A stretch of 64,000 bases of DNA. It comes from Methylibium rhizosphaerae. GTDB lineage: Bacteria > Pseudomonadota > Gammaproteobacteria > Burkholderiales > Burkholderiaceae_C. The notes beneath the pieces are model-generated. The model had not been told where the DNA came from. It ran no database searches and worked only from the letters and a program-made list of their open reading frames with translations. The position numbers and the translations under genes are program-made. The stretch is from contig NZ_SWAR01000005.1 of NCBI RefSeq assembly GCF_006386545.1, positions 154,552-218,551 of the forward strand. Reading direction: 5' to 3'. This document shows positions 8,270 to 17,639 of the stretch, one piece after another; position 1 is the first letter of the stretch, and every line of letters begins with the position of its first letter.

Positions 8270-8581
8270 ATGCGCAGCACCGTGGTGATTCATTTCGGCC
8301 CGTCCGACGACGTGACGCTGTACCTCGACGGCCCCGCCATGGCGGCCGACGAGGCCCGGGCCTGGCTCGACGAACAGTTCGTGCAGGAAGACTGCGAGCC
8401 GCTGCGCGCAAGCGGCAAGGTGCTGATCGCCGACAAGGTGCTGGCCCTGGCGCAAACCGTGGGCCGCAGCCGCTTCGACGGTGATGCGGCCTGGGCTCAG
8501 GCCTTTGCCCGCGCCTCGAGTGCCGCGCTGGCCAAGCCCACCGTGCGGGTGGACCTGGTGGCGCTGGCGCTGACCTTCTGA
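8270..8581 (+). CDS. Hypothetical protein
   Basis: 103-residue protein of no family I recognise, with a strong AGGAGGGA ribosome site. It begins with a beta-like VVIHFGPSDDVTLYLDG segment, then an acidic helix (ADEARAWLDEQFVQEDC) and an Ala-rich helical tail. No signal peptide or membrane segment. It follows aroG by 34 bases on the same strand and could be co-transcribed, but nothing links it to aromatic biosynthesis. Confidence 0.7.
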   Translation: MRSTVVIHFGPSDDVTLYLDGPAMAADEARAWLDEQFVQEDCEPLRASGKVLIADKVLALAQTVGRSRFDGDAAWAQAFARASSAALAKPTVRVDLVALALTF

Positions 8582-8719
8582 TCCGAGGGTGAGCGGCTGC
8601 AAAGCCGGGTAAGTCACCTCGGGCCGGCTGTAACCCAGGCAACCTGCGGCAAAAGCGCTGGTCCGGCGCCTGCGAGGCAGTTGCAATGGCGCCTCTTGCA
8701 ACTCCTCCGGAGAACATCC

Positions 8720-9031
8720 ATGACTCGCTCTACCGTGCTCGTCAACGCCCGCCGTGTGCTGCTGGTCAGCGCCGCGAGCTTTGCACTCGTGGCCCAGGCG
8801 CAGACCTCGCCGTCGACGACCACGTCACCGGCCGAGCAGAAGCCTGCGGCGAAGCAGCAGTCCGCAGCGCAGTCAGCCTTCCAGCGCGCCGACAGCAACA
8901 GGGACGGTCGCCTCACCCAGGAAGAAGCGGCGCGCATGCCTGCCATCGCCGCCAAGTTCAGCGAACTCGACGGCGACAAGGACGGCAACCTGTCGGTGAG
9001 CGAGTTCGCCATCGGCTACGGCGACAAGTAG
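8720..9031 (+). CDS. Secreted EF-hand calcium-binding protein
   Basis: 103-residue exported protein. The N-terminus is a Sec signal peptide (LVNARRVLLVSAASFALVAQAQ). The mature half carries two EF-hand loops, DSNRDGRLTQEE and DGDKDGNLSVSE, each with Asp at 1, 3, 5 and Glu at 12, so calcium binding is likely in the periplasm or outside. An Ala/Gln-rich linker separates signal and loops. The ATG at 8720 follows CTCCGGAG. Small exported EF-hand proteins are common in Burkholderiales; their role is unknown. A clear terminator follows. Confidence 0.85.
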   Translation: MTRSTVLVNARRVLLVSAASFALVAQAQTSPSTTTSPAEQKPAAKQQSAAQSAFQRADSNRDGRLTQEEAARMPAIAAKFSELDGDKDGNLSVSEFAIGYGDK

Positions 9032-9068
9032 GCGCATCACCGCACCACGCGCATCACGCGCATCAAAG

Positions 9069-9098
9069 AGGCCCGGGACAGGTGTTCCGGGCCTTTTT
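9069..9098 (+). terminator. Intrinsic terminator after the EF-hand gene
   Basis: Stem AGGCCCGG (9069-9076) with CCGGGCCT (9087-9094) and a run of five T. It lies between convergent genes. Just before it, 9033-9060 holds short imperfect repeats of GCGCATCAC. Confidence 0.85.
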
Positions 9099-9109
9099 GC
9101 CTTGGCCTC

Positions 9110-9685
9110 TCAGGCGCCGTCGCGCGCCAGCCGCTCGCTGTGCCAGTACACGTCGTCGCCGCCCAGCCCGTCGAGGTTGGCGCGGTTGAGCACGCGGGCC
9201 AGCACGAACAGCAGGTCCGACAGGCGGTTGAGGTACTGGCGCGGCTCGGCACGCACCGGCTCGACCCCGGCCAGCGCCACCACCGCACGTTCGGCGCGGC
9301 GCGCCACGGTGCGGCCCACGTGCGCGATGGCGGCGCTGCGGGTACCCGCCGGCAGGATGAACTCCTTGAGCCGCGGCAGCGTGCCGTTGTAGTGGGCCAG
9401 CGCCGTGTCGAGGCGGGCCACCGCATCGGCCTTCAGCAGCTCGTAGCCGGGGATGGACAGCTCGCCGCCCAGGTTGAACAGCTCATGCTGGATGGTGACC
9501 AGCAGCTCGCGCACATCCGGCGGCAGCGGCTCGGCCAGCAGCACGCCGATGTGGGAATTGAGCTCGTCGACGTCGCCCATGGCCTGGACGCGCAGGTGGT
9601 CCTTGGGCACGCGGGTGCCATCGCCCAGGCCGGTGGTGCCGTCGTCACCGGTGCGCGTGGCGATCTGAGAAAGTCTGTTGGACAT
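9110..9685 (-). CDS. pduO: Cob(I)yrinic acid a,c-diamide adenosyltransferase, PduO type
   Basis: 191-residue ATP:cob(I)alamin adenosyltransferase that attaches the 5'-deoxyadenosyl group to reduced corrinoid. The N-terminal ATP-binding signature IATRTGDDGTTGLGDGTRVPK and the C-terminal helices QYLNRLSDLLFVLARVLNR are diagnostic of the PduO family rather than CobA. The start ATG 9685 opens directly on the conserved segment. Divergent from the FAD-linked oxidase gene, with 75 bases between. No other cobalamin gene is in the window and I see no B12 riboswitch. Confidence 0.92.
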   Translation of the reverse strand: MSNRLSQIATRTGDDGTTGLGDGTRVPKDHLRVQAMGDVDELNSHIGVLLAEPLPPDVRELLVTIQHELFNLGGELSIPGYELLKADAVARLDTALAHYNGTLPRLKEFILPAGTRSAAIAHVGRTVARRAERAVVALAGVEPVRAEPRQYLNRLSDLLFVLARVLNRANLDGLGGDDVYWHSERLARDGA

Positions 9686-9760
9686 GACAAGGTTTCCGTG
9701 AGGCCGAGTGCCTAGAATTCTTGCACTGCCTTCGCAGCGACCCACCGCAGGAGCCGTTTC

Positions 9761-11176
9761 ATGAATGCGATCACCGATCTGCCCTTCCGCATCGAGCCGC
9801 GCCCGGTGCCTGCGGCCATGCTGGCTGCCCTGAAGGCGCGCTTCGCCGGCCGCTGCTCGACGGCGCAGGCGGTGCGCGAGCAGCACGGCCGCGACGAGTC
9901 GCCGTTCGACGTCCCGCCGCCCGAGGCGGTGGTGTACTGCGAGAGCAACGAGGACGTGGCCTTCGTCGTGAGCCTGGCGCACGAGCACGCGGTGCCGGTC
10001 ATTCCGTTCGGCGCCGGCTCGTCGCTCGAAGGCCACCTGCTCGCGGTGCAGGGCGGCGTGAGCATCGACCTGAGCCGCATGAACCGCGTGCTGCGCGTCA
10101 ACGCCGAAGACCTCACCGTCACCGTGCAGGCCGGCGTGACGCGCAAGCAGCTCAACGACGAGCTGAAGCATGAAGGCCTGTTCTTCCCGATCGACCCGGG
10201 CGCCGATGCGTCGATCGGCGGCATGAGCGCCACGCGAGCCAGCGGCACGAACGCCGTGCGCTACGGCACGATGCGCGAGAACGTGCTGGGGCTCACCGTG
10301 GTCACCGCGAGCGGCGAGATCGTGCACACCGGCACGCGAGCCCGCAAGTCGAGCGCGGGCTACGACCTCACCCGGCTGTTCGTCGGCAGCGAAGGCACGC
10401 TGGGCGTGATGACCGAGGTCACGCTGCGGCTGTACCCGCTGCCCGAAGCGGTGTCGGCCGCGGTGTGTTCCTTTCCCGACGTGGAAGCGGCCGTGCGCAC
10501 CACCATCCAGATCATCCAGCTGGGTGTGCCCATCGCGCGCTGCGAGCTGCTCGATGCGAATGCGGTGCGGGCGGTCAACAAGCACGACAAGCTCGCGCTG
10601 CGCGAAGCGCCGATGCTGCTGATGGAGTTCCACGGCAGCGACGCCGGTGTAAAGGAGCAGGCCGAGCTGGTGCAGGAGATCGCGGCCGAGTTCGGCGGCC
10701 AGCAGTTCGAGTGGGCCACCACGCCGGAAGAACGTACGCGCCTGTGGACCGCGCGGCATCACGCCTACCTGTCGGCGCTGCAGATGCGCCCCGGCTGCCG
10801 CTGCATCACCACCGACACCTGCGTGCCGATCTCGCGACTCGCCGAATGCGTGAGCGCCACGGTGGCGGATGCGGATGCCGCGGGCCTGCCCTACTTCATC
10901 GTCGGCCATGTGGGCGACGGCAACTTCCACATGGGCTACCTGATCGACCCCCACCAGCCGGCCGAGCACGAACTGGCCGAAAAGCTCAACCGCGAACTGG
11001 TGGCTCGAGCCCTGGCGCTGGAGGGCACCTGCACCGGCGAGCACGGCATCGGCCTGCACAAGATGGGCTTCCTGCTCGACGAGGCCGGCGCCGGCACGGT
11101 GGCGCTGATGCGCAGCGTGAAGCAGGCGCTGGATCCGAAGAACATCATGAATCCCGGAAAGATCTTCACGCTCTGA
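9761..11176 (+). CDS. FAD-linked oxidase, D-lactate dehydrogenase (cytochrome)/GlcD type
   Basis: 471-residue flavoprotein of the PCMH/vanillyl-alcohol oxidase superfamily. The FAD-binding half includes VIPFGAGSSLEGHLLAVQGG and DPGADASIGGMSATRASGTNA; the cap domain ends in the metal/substrate motifs GHVGDGNFHMGYLI and GTCTGEHGIGLHKMGFL. These fit D-lactate dehydrogenase (cytochrome) and related 2-hydroxy acid oxidases. The gene stands alone, without glcE/glcF or lldEFG partners, which favours a single-subunit D-lactate or D-2-hydroxy acid dehydrogenase. Ribosome site GCAGGAG before ATG 9761. Confidence 0.88.
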   Translation: MNAITDLPFRIEPRPVPAAMLAALKARFAGRCSTAQAVREQHGRDESPFDVPPPEAVVYCESNEDVAFVVSLAHEHAVPVIPFGAGSSLEGHLLAVQGGVSIDLSRMNRVLRVNAEDLTVTVQAGVTRKQLNDELKHEGLFFPIDPGADASIGGMSATRASGTNAVRYGTMRENVLGLTVVTASGEIVHTGTRARKSSAGYDLTRLFVGSEGTLGVMTEVTLRLYPLPEAVSAAVCSFPDVEAAVRTTIQIIQLGVPIARCELLDANAVRAVNKHDKLALREAPMLLMEFHGSDAGVKEQAELVQEIAAEFGGQQFEWATTPEERTRLWTARHHAYLSALQMRPGCRCITTDTCVPISRLAECVSATVADADAAGLPYFIVGHVGDGNFHMGYLIDPHQPAEHELAEKLNRELVARALALEGTCTGEHGIGLHKMGFLLDEAGAGTVALMRSVKQALDPKNIMNPGKIFTL

Positions 11177-11285
11177 CTCGCTCTGACTCGCCGCTCTGTG
11201 ACCGGAGGTAAAGCCGGCCACCGGCGGCCATGCCGATACTACCCTTCACGTTTTTGGCACCGCCGCGCACGGCTCCCTCGCCGAC

Positions 11286-12083
11286 ATGCCATCCAGCCTT
11301 CGCCTTCCCCCGGCTCACCGCTTCCTCGCACGCCTGGCCACCGCCCTGGCCGCTCCGTTGGCCGCAGCATTGCTCCTCGGCGGCTGCGCCAGCGAACAGA
11401 CACGCACCGGCGGCAAGACCGAAGTGCTCATCTCCAGCGGCTCCGAGACCCAGCTGGCCCGCTGCCGCAACAGCCTGGGGGCCGTGGCCATCACCGAGTC
11501 CGACACCAACGCGCAGGCGCTCGTGTCGGCCGGACTGCCGCGCTCGATGGCACCGCTGGTGCGCCAGCTGCTGCTGCAGACCCGCTGCTTCGTGGTGGTG
11601 GATCGCGGGCCGGCGTTTGCGATGCTGGAGCGCGAGATGAAGCTGCGCGAGCAGCAAGGCGAGCTGCATGCGGCGCAGGTCGCGGCCATGACCGCGGCCG
11701 ACCTGCTGATGCGTGCGGAGATCGTCTTCCTCGAGCAAACGGGCGGGCAGCGCGGCGGCGTGGGCGCGCTCCTGAACAACGTGCTGGGCGGCGTGGCGGT
11801 CGAGACGCGCACGCGCGAGGCGCTGGTGGTGATGACGGTGGTGGACGTGCGCACGAGCGAAGTGCTGGCCGCGTCGTTCGGGCGCGGCACCAGCGAGTCG
11901 TCCGGCGTGGGCAGCATCATCCTGGGCGGCGGGCTGGTGGCCATCGAAGGTGGCTGGCTCGACACGCCGCAAGCCAAGCCGGTCGCCGCCGCGCTGGTGG
12001 ACGCCTGGAACCAGCTCCTGCCGCGCCTCGCGGCCGTGAGCGACATGGCAGACGCCCCCTCGGCCCCCTCGCCGCAGAAGTGA
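11286..12083 (+). CDS. CsgG/HfaB-like outer membrane lipoprotein
   Basis: 265-residue predicted lipoprotein: hydrophobic signal ending in lipobox LGGC at about residue 34, then a domain resembling the CsgG/curli-assembly family (conserved feel in RCFVVVDRGPAFAMLEREMKLREQQ, TRTREALVVMTVVDVRTSEVLAAS and the final LVDAWNQLLP helix). Proteins of this family sit at the outer membrane and either form export pores or bind peptidoglycan. No curli genes are nearby, so a general envelope role is more likely. Glycine-rich segments near 155-170 and 210-220 could be membrane-proximal loops. Assignment to family is moderate. Confidence 0.65.
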   Translation: MPSSLRLPPAHRFLARLATALAAPLAAALLLGGCASEQTRTGGKTEVLISSGSETQLARCRNSLGAVAITESDTNAQALVSAGLPRSMAPLVRQLLLQTRCFVVVDRGPAFAMLEREMKLREQQGELHAAQVAAMTAADLLMRAEIVFLEQTGGQRGGVGALLNNVLGGVAVETRTREALVVMTVVDVRTSEVLAASFGRGTSESSGVGSIILGGGLVAIEGGWLDTPQAKPVAAALVDAWNQLLPRLAAVSDMADAPSAPSPQK

Positions 12084-12155
12084 GCCTTCAAACGCGGCAA
12101 CACGCGTTTCGAGCGGTCACCCCTCGGGTATTCGAAGCGCGATACACCGGGGCCC

Positions 12156-12716
12156 ATGAAAAGCGCTGCCTTCCTGATGCTGGCCCTCGGTCGCCCGGCC
12201 CACATCGGCGCGCTGGCGCCGTCGTCGCGCCGGCTGGCCGACGCCATGGCCCATGAGGCCGGCAGGGCGCGCTGCATGATCGAGCTGGGCGCCGGCACCG
12301 GCGCCATCACCGCGGCCCTGCGCGAACGCCACCCCCACCTGCCGATGCTCGCGGTGGAGCTGCAACCGGCGCTGGCCGATGCGCTGCAGGGCCGCTGGGA
12401 CGGCGTGGAGGTGCGCTGCGGCGCGGCGCATCACATCCTGCGCCACGAAGCGCCGAGGCTGCCTGGCGAAACGGTGGTGGTGTCGTCGCTGCCCTTGCGT
12501 TCGCTGCCGGCGCCGCTGCGCACTTCGACGATCGACGCCTTGTGCAGCTTCGTCGGCGCACATCCGGCGCGCCGCCTGGTGCAGTACACCTACCAACCGC
12601 GGGCGCCGTTTTCGCTGCCGGGCAGCAGCCCGCTGCGCTGGCAGCGGCGCCAGCGGGTATGGCGCAACCTGCCGCCGGCCGACGTGTGGGTGCTGGAGCG
12701 CGCGACTGCGTCCTAG
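12156..12716 (+). CDS. SAM-dependent methyltransferase (rRNA adenine dimethylase / phospholipid N-methyltransferase-like)
   Basis: 186-residue class I methyltransferase. The SAM motif CMIELGAGTGAITAALRER lies at about 40-58 and AVELQPALADAL is motif II. The preceding GALAPSSRRLADAMA segment and overall size resemble PmtA-like phospholipid N-methyltransferases, in which GAxxPSS is conserved, more than KsgA. The likely substrate is therefore phosphatidylethanolamine, but this is not certain. The start ATG 12156 has no obvious ribosome site and follows an ATACAC hexamer closely. Confidence 0.72.
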   Translation: MKSAAFLMLALGRPAHIGALAPSSRRLADAMAHEAGRARCMIELGAGTGAITAALRERHPHLPMLAVELQPALADALQGRWDGVEVRCGAAHHILRHEAPRLPGETVVVSSLPLRSLPAPLRTSTIDALCSFVGAHPARRLVQYTYQPRAPFSLPGSSPLRWQRRQRVWRNLPPADVWVLERATAS

Positions 12717-12744
12717 CGCGCGCGTACCGGCAGGCGTGCGTGCG

Positions 12745-14379
12745 TCAGTGCGCCGGGGGCGGCGACACCGTCCAGCGGCGCTTGGTCTCGCCGTGGCTGT
12801 CGACGCTGTCCAGGTGCACCGGGAAGCCCCACAACCTGGCGACGTGCTTCAGGACTTCCTGCGCGTCGTCGTTCAAGGGTCGTGCGTTGTGCTGCGTGTG
12901 CCGCAGCGTGAGCGAACGGTCGCCGCGCAGGTTGACGCTCCACACCTGGATGTTGGGCTCGCGCGAGCCCAGGTCGTATTGCTTGGCCAGCGCCTCGCGC
13001 AGATGCCGGTAGCCGATGTCGTCGTGGATCGCGCTCACCTCGAGCTCGGGGTCCTGGCTGTCGTCCTTGATTGCGAACAGGCGGAACTCGCGCATCAGCC
13101 GCGGGCTGAGGAACTGGCCGACGAAGCTCTCGTCCTTGAAGTTGCGCATCGCGTAGTCGAGCGTCTTCAGCCAGTCGCTGCCGGCGATGTCGGGGAACCA
13201 GGCGCGGTCTTCCTCGTCGGGGTTCTGGCAGATGCGCTTGAGGTCGGTGTACATCGCAAAACCCAGCGCATACGGGTTGATGCCGCTGTAGGCGCGGTGA
13301 CCGACCGGCGGCTGGAACACCACATTGGTGTGCGATGACAGCCACTCGATCATCATGCCGTCGGCCAGCAGGCCGTCTTCGTACATGGTGTTGAGCAGCG
13401 TGTAGTGCCAGAAGGTGGCCCAGCCTTCGTTCATGACCTGGGTCTGGCGCTGCGGATAGAAGTACTGCGCGATCTTGCGCACGATGCGCACGATCTCGCG
13501 CTGCCAAGGCTCCAGCAGCGGCGCGTTCTTCTCGATGAAGTAGAGGATGTTCTCCTGCGGCTCCTCGGGGAAGCGGCGCGCGGTGTCCTCGCCGTGCGAC
13601 TTGCCTGCCTTCCTGGGCAGCGTGCGCCACAGGTCGTTGATCTGCCGCTGCGCATAGGCCTCGCGGTCTTCACGGCGGGCCTGCTCCTGGGCGAGCGACA
13701 GCTTCTGCGGCCGGCGATAACGATCGACGCCGTGGTTCATGAGCGCATGGCAGGAGTCGAGCGTCTCCTCCACCGCCTGGATGCCGTGGCGCTCTTCGCA
13801 TTCGGCCACGTACTTCTTCGCATAGACCAGGTAGTCGATGATGGACGAGGCATCCGTCCACATGCGGAACAGGTAGTTGCCCTTGAAGAAGCTGTTGTGG
13901 CCATAGGCCGCATGCGCGATCACCAGGGCCTGCATCGCCATCGTGTTCTCCTCCATCAAATAGCTGATGCAGGGATTCGAGTTGATGACGATCTCGTAGG
14001 CCAGGCCCATGTGCCCGCGCTTGTAGTTCTTCTCGGTCGAGATGAACTCCTTGCCGTAGCTCCAGTGCCGGTAGTTCACCGGCATGCCCACGCTGGCGTA
14101 GGCATCCATCATCTGCTCGGAGGTGATGATCTCGAGCTGGTTGGGATAGGTGTCGAGCCCGTAGCTCTGGGCCGTGGCGCGGATGGCCGCGTGGTATTCC
14201 TCGATCAGCTCGAACGACCAGTCCGAACGGTCCGGCAGCGTCTTCTCGGCGCGCGGCCGGCGCACCACCTGGGTGGAGAGTTTCACCGGGGGCTGCGGCG
14301 GCGGCAGTTCGCTGCCGGTGAACAGGTCGGGGGTCGGGTTGTCCACGACGGGCGAGGTATCGGTCGAGCGTCGCTTCAT
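12745..14379 (-). CDS. SpoVR family protein
   Basis: 544-residue SpoVR/YcgB-family protein; biochemical function unknown, but the gene is nearly always third in the prkA-yeaH-ycgB operon, which is linked to stationary phase and stress. Recognisable segments include YPNQLEIITSEQMMDAYASVGMP, YRHWSYGKEF and NEGWATFWHYTLLNTMYE, the last with an HExxH-like NEGWATFWH pattern common to the family. The start ATG 14379 overlaps the stop of the upstream YeaH gene (ATGA). The N-terminal 40 residues are Pro-rich and not conserved. Confidence 0.92.
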   Translation of the reverse strand: MKRRSTDTSPVVDNPTPDLFTGSELPPPQPPVKLSTQVVRRPRAEKTLPDRSDWSFELIEEYHAAIRATAQSYGLDTYPNQLEIITSEQMMDAYASVGMPVNYRHWSYGKEFISTEKNYKRGHMGLAYEIVINSNPCISYLMEENTMAMQALVIAHAAYGHNSFFKGNYLFRMWTDASSIIDYLVYAKKYVAECEERHGIQAVEETLDSCHALMNHGVDRYRRPQKLSLAQEQARREDREAYAQRQINDLWRTLPRKAGKSHGEDTARRFPEEPQENILYFIEKNAPLLEPWQREIVRIVRKIAQYFYPQRQTQVMNEGWATFWHYTLLNTMYEDGLLADGMMIEWLSSHTNVVFQPPVGHRAYSGINPYALGFAMYTDLKRICQNPDEEDRAWFPDIAGSDWLKTLDYAMRNFKDESFVGQFLSPRLMREFRLFAIKDDSQDPELEVSAIHDDIGYRHLREALAKQYDLGSREPNIQVWSVNLRGDRSLTLRHTQHNARPLNDDAQEVLKHVARLWGFPVHLDSVDSHGETKRRWTVSPPPAH

Positions 14380-15659
14380 GCGTCCACCCCCTCCTTCTTG
14401 AACAGCTCGCGGAATACCGGGTAGATATGCGAGGGCTCCAGCACCTTGCGCATCGCGAAGTGCGGGTAGATCTCGGCGATCTGCTGGTATTCCTCCCACA
14501 GGTTCTGCTCGGGCTCGGCCACCTGCACGTACGCGAAATAGCGGCACAGCGGCAACAGCTGTTCGCTCACGATTTCGCGGCAGCGGCCGCTGTCGTGGTG
14601 CCAGTTGTCGCCGTCGCTCGCCTGCGCGCCGTAGATGTTCCATTCGCTGGTCGGGAACCGCTGCTTGATGATGTCGTGCATCATCACCAGCGCACTCGAC
14701 ACGACCGTGCCGCCGGTCTCGGTGGCGTGGAAGAAGTTCTCCTCGTCCACCTCCTGGGCCTGCGTGTGATGGCGGATGAACACCAGCTCGATGTGGTCGT
14801 AGTGCCGCGTCAGGAACAGGTACAGCAGGATGAAGAAGCGCTTGGCGAGGTCCTTGCGCTGCTCGTCCATCGAGCCGGACACATCCATCAGGCAGAACAT
14901 CACCGCCTTGGTGGTGGGCACCGGCACCTTCACGCGGCTGCGGAAACGCAGGTCGATCGGGTCGAGGTACGGAATGCGCTCGACCCGCGCACGCAGGAAG
15001 GCGATGCGTTCTTCGGTGGCCTTGATCTCGGCCGTGGTGACCGGGTCGCCGGGCAGCGCGGTGCGCAGCAACTCTTCAAGGCGCGCCTGCAGCTCGCGCA
15101 GCTCGCGCCGCCAGTCGGCACCGATCGCGATGCGACGGCCGATGGCGCCGCGCATCGAACGCACCACGTGCAGGTTGTTGGGCGTGCCGTCGCTGGTGAA
15201 TCCCGCCCGGTGGCTCTTGTACTCGGGCACCTCGGCCAGCGAGGTCTTCACGAGGTTGGGCAAGGCGAGGTCTTCGAAGAAGACCTGCATGAACTCTTCC
15301 TTGCTCAGGTGGAAGACGAAGTCGTCCTCGCCCTCGCCGCTGTCGCTGGCCTGCGAGCCGCCGCCACCGCCCTGCCCGCCCTGCGGCCGCTCGATGCGGT
15401 CACCCTTGACGTACTCGCGGTTGCCGGGGTGCACCATCTCGCGCTGTCCACCCTGGCCATGGCCGAACACCGGCTCGGACACGTCGCGCTTGGGGATGTG
15501 GATGTTCTCGCCCTGCTCCATGTCGCGGATGCCGCGCTGGCTGACCGCCTTGCGCACCGCGTCCTTGATCTGCTCACGGTAGCGGCGCAAGAAACGCTCG
15601 CGGTTGCCGATGGACTTGTTCTTGCCCGCCAGCCTGCGATCGATGATCTGCTGAAGCAT
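14376..15659 (-). CDS. YeaH/YhbH family protein (DUF444, VWA-like)
   Basis: 427-residue DUF444 protein, the middle gene of the PrkA operon. It carries a von Willebrand A-like region with the MIDAS-type motif VMFCLMDVSGSMDEQ, and a Gly/Gln-rich low-complexity stretch (RPQGGQGGGGGSQASDSGEGEDD) around 95-120. Family members are thought to act with the PrkA kinase; the mechanism is unknown. The stop overlaps the SpoVR start by four bases and the start lies 57 bases after prkA, so the three genes form one transcription unit. Confidence 0.92.
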   Translation of the reverse strand: MLQQIIDRRLAGKNKSIGNRERFLRRYREQIKDAVRKAVSQRGIRDMEQGENIHIPKRDVSEPVFGHGQGGQREMVHPGNREYVKGDRIERPQGGQGGGGGSQASDSGEGEDDFVFHLSKEEFMQVFFEDLALPNLVKTSLAEVPEYKSHRAGFTSDGTPNNLHVVRSMRGAIGRRIAIGADWRRELRELQARLEELLRTALPGDPVTTAEIKATEERIAFLRARVERIPYLDPIDLRFRSRVKVPVPTTKAVMFCLMDVSGSMDEQRKDLAKRFFILLYLFLTRHYDHIELVFIRHHTQAQEVDEENFFHATETGGTVVSSALVMMHDIIKQRFPTSEWNIYGAQASDGDNWHHDSGRCREIVSEQLLPLCRYFAYVQVAEPEQNLWEEYQQIAEIYPHFAMRKVLEPSHIYPVFRELFKKEGVDA

Positions 15660-15716
15660 GGAAGCCCCTGCGTTGATGTGTGCCGTCGCCGTCTCCTTGG
15701 ATGGGTGGTCCGCTGA

Positions 15717-17639
15717 TCAGCTGCTCTTGCGCACGCGCAGGTACCACTCGCACAGCAGGCGCACCTGCTTGGGCGTGTAGCCCTTGTCGACCATGCGGGT
15801 CACGAAGTCCTCGTGCTTCTTGGCTTCGTCGGCGCTCGCCTTCGCGTTGAAGCTGATGACCGGCAGCAGCTCCTCGGTGTTGGAGAACATCTTTTTCTCG
15901 ATCACCGTGCGCAGCTTCTCGTAGCTGGTCCACAACGGGTTCTTGCCCTGGTTGTTGGCCCGTGCGCGCAGCACGAAGTTGACGATCTCGTTGCGGAAGT
16001 CCTTCGGATTCGCAATGCCGGCCGGCTTCTCGATCTTCTCGAGCTCTGCATTGAGCGCAGCGCGGTCGAACACCTCGCCGGTGTCGGTGTCGCGGTACTC
16101 GTGGTCCTGGATCCAGTAGTCGGCGTAGGTGACGTAGCGGTCGAAGATGTTCTGGCCGTACTCGCTGTAGCTCTCGAGGTAGGCCGTCTGGATTTCCTTG
16201 CCGATGAACTCGGCATACCGGGTGGCCAGGTGCTCCTTGATGAACGCCAGGTACTTCTGCTCGGTCTCCTGCGGGAACTGCTCGCGCTCGATCTGCTGCT
16301 CGAGGACGTACATCAGGTGCACCGGATTGGCCGCCACTTCAGACGAATCGAAGTTGAAGACCTTCGACAGGATCTTGAAGGCGAAGCGGGTGGATACGCC
16401 GCTCATGCCTTCGTCGACACCCGCGTAGTCGCGGTATTCCTGGTAGCTCTTGGCCTTGGGGTCGGTGTCCTTCAGGTTCTCGCCGTCGTACACCAGCATC
16501 TTCGAGAACAGCGACGAGTTCTCAGGCTCCTTCAGCCGGGTGAGGATGGCGAACTGCGACATCATCTTGAGCGTGCCGGGAGCGCACTTGGCTTCGGCGA
16601 GCGACGAGCCGCGGATCAGCTTCTCGTAGATGTGGATCTCTTCGGAGACGCGCAGACAGTACGGCACCTTGACGATGTAGATGCGGTCGAGGAAGGCTTC
16701 GTTGTTCTTGTTGTTGCGGAAGGCCTTCCATTCGCTCTCGTTGCTGTGCGCCAGCACGATGCCATCGAACGGAATCGCGCCGAAACCTTCAGTGCCCTTG
16801 AAGTTGCCTTCCTGGGTGGCAGTCAGCAAAGGATGCAGCACCTTGATCGGTGCCTTGAACATTTCGACGAACTCGAGCAGGCCCTGGTTGGCCAGGCACA
16901 AGCCGCCTGAGTAGCTGTAGGCGTCCGGATCGTCCTGGGCGTAGGTCTCGAGCTTGCGGATGTCGACCTTGCCCACCAGCGAAGAGATGTCCTGGTTGTT
17001 CTCGTCACCCGGCTCCGTCTTCGCCACGGCGATCTGCTTGAGCACGCTGGGATAGCGCTTGACCACCTTGAAGCGACGGATGTCGCCGCCGAATTCCTCG
17101 AGCCGCTTCACCGCCCACGGGCTGAGGATGCGGTTCAGGTAGCGACGAGGGATGTTGTATTCCTTCTCGAGGATGGCGCCGTCTTCGTCGGGGTCGAACA
17201 GGCCCAGCGGCGACTCGTTCACCGGCGAACCCTTGAGCGCGTAGAACGGCACCTCCTGCATCAGCTGCTTCAGCCGCTCGGCGATGGAGCTCTTGCCACC
17301 GCCCACCGGGCCCAGCAGGTAGAGGATCTGCTTCTTCTCTTCGAGGCCCTGGGCCGCATGGCGGAAGTACGACACGACCTGCTCGATCGAGTCTTCCATG
17401 CCGTAGAACTCGGCAAAGGCCGGGTAACGCTTGATGACCTTGTTGGCGAAGATGCGCGACAGGCGCGGATCGTTGCGCGTGTCGACCAGCTCGGGGTCAC
17501 CGATGGCCTTGAGCATGCGCTCGGCCGCGGTGGCGTAGGCCAGTGGCTCCCGCTTGCAGATGTCGAGGTACTCCTCCAGCGAGAGTTCCTCTTCGCGGGT
17601 GCGTTCGTATCGCGCAGTGAAGTTGCTGATCACGTCCAT
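15717..17639 (-). CDS. prkA: PrkA-family serine protein kinase / AAA+ ATPase (YeaG)
   Basis: 640-residue PrkA with an N-terminal AAA+ core and a C-terminal kinase-like domain; in enterobacteria YeaG influences stress tolerance and nitrogen starvation responses, and in Bacillus PrkA has also been described as an AAA+ protease. Walker A GPVGGGKSS is at about 112-120; IVLAHSNESEW is the Walker B/sensor region. The length matches YeaG (644). A good GGAGG lies seven bases before ATG 17639. It heads the prkA-yeaH-spoVR operon. Confidence 0.94.
   Translation of the reverse strand: MDVISNFTARYERTREEELSLEEYLDICKREPLAYATAAERMLKAIGDPELVDTRNDPRLSRIFANKVIKRYPAFAEFYGMEDSIEQVVSYFRHAAQGLEEKKQILYLLGPVGGGKSSIAERLKQLMQEVPFYALKGSPVNESPLGLFDPDEDGAILEKEYNIPRRYLNRILSPWAVKRLEEFGGDIRRFKVVKRYPSVLKQIAVAKTEPGDENNQDISSLVGKVDIRKLETYAQDDPDAYSYSGGLCLANQGLLEFVEMFKAPIKVLHPLLTATQEGNFKGTEGFGAIPFDGIVLAHSNESEWKAFRNNKNNEAFLDRIYIVKVPYCLRVSEEIHIYEKLIRGSSLAEAKCAPGTLKMMSQFAILTRLKEPENSSLFSKMLVYDGENLKDTDPKAKSYQEYRDYAGVDEGMSGVSTRFAFKILSKVFNFDSSEVAANPVHLMYVLEQQIEREQFPQETEQKYLAFIKEHLATRYAEFIGKEIQTAYLESYSEYGQNIFDRYVTYADYWIQDHEYRDTDTGEVFDRAALNAELEKIEKPAGIANPKDFRNEIVNFVLRARANNQGKNPLWTSYEKLRTVIEKKMFSNTEELLPVISFNAKASADEAKKHEDFVTRMVDKGYTPKQVRLLCEWYLRVRKSS

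Noticed and set aside
9110..11221. Long minus-strand reading frame continuing upstream of the adenosyltransferase
   Set aside because: It is the antisense shadow of the FAD-linked oxidase gene; only the last 191 codons match a real family and have a start codon in the right place.
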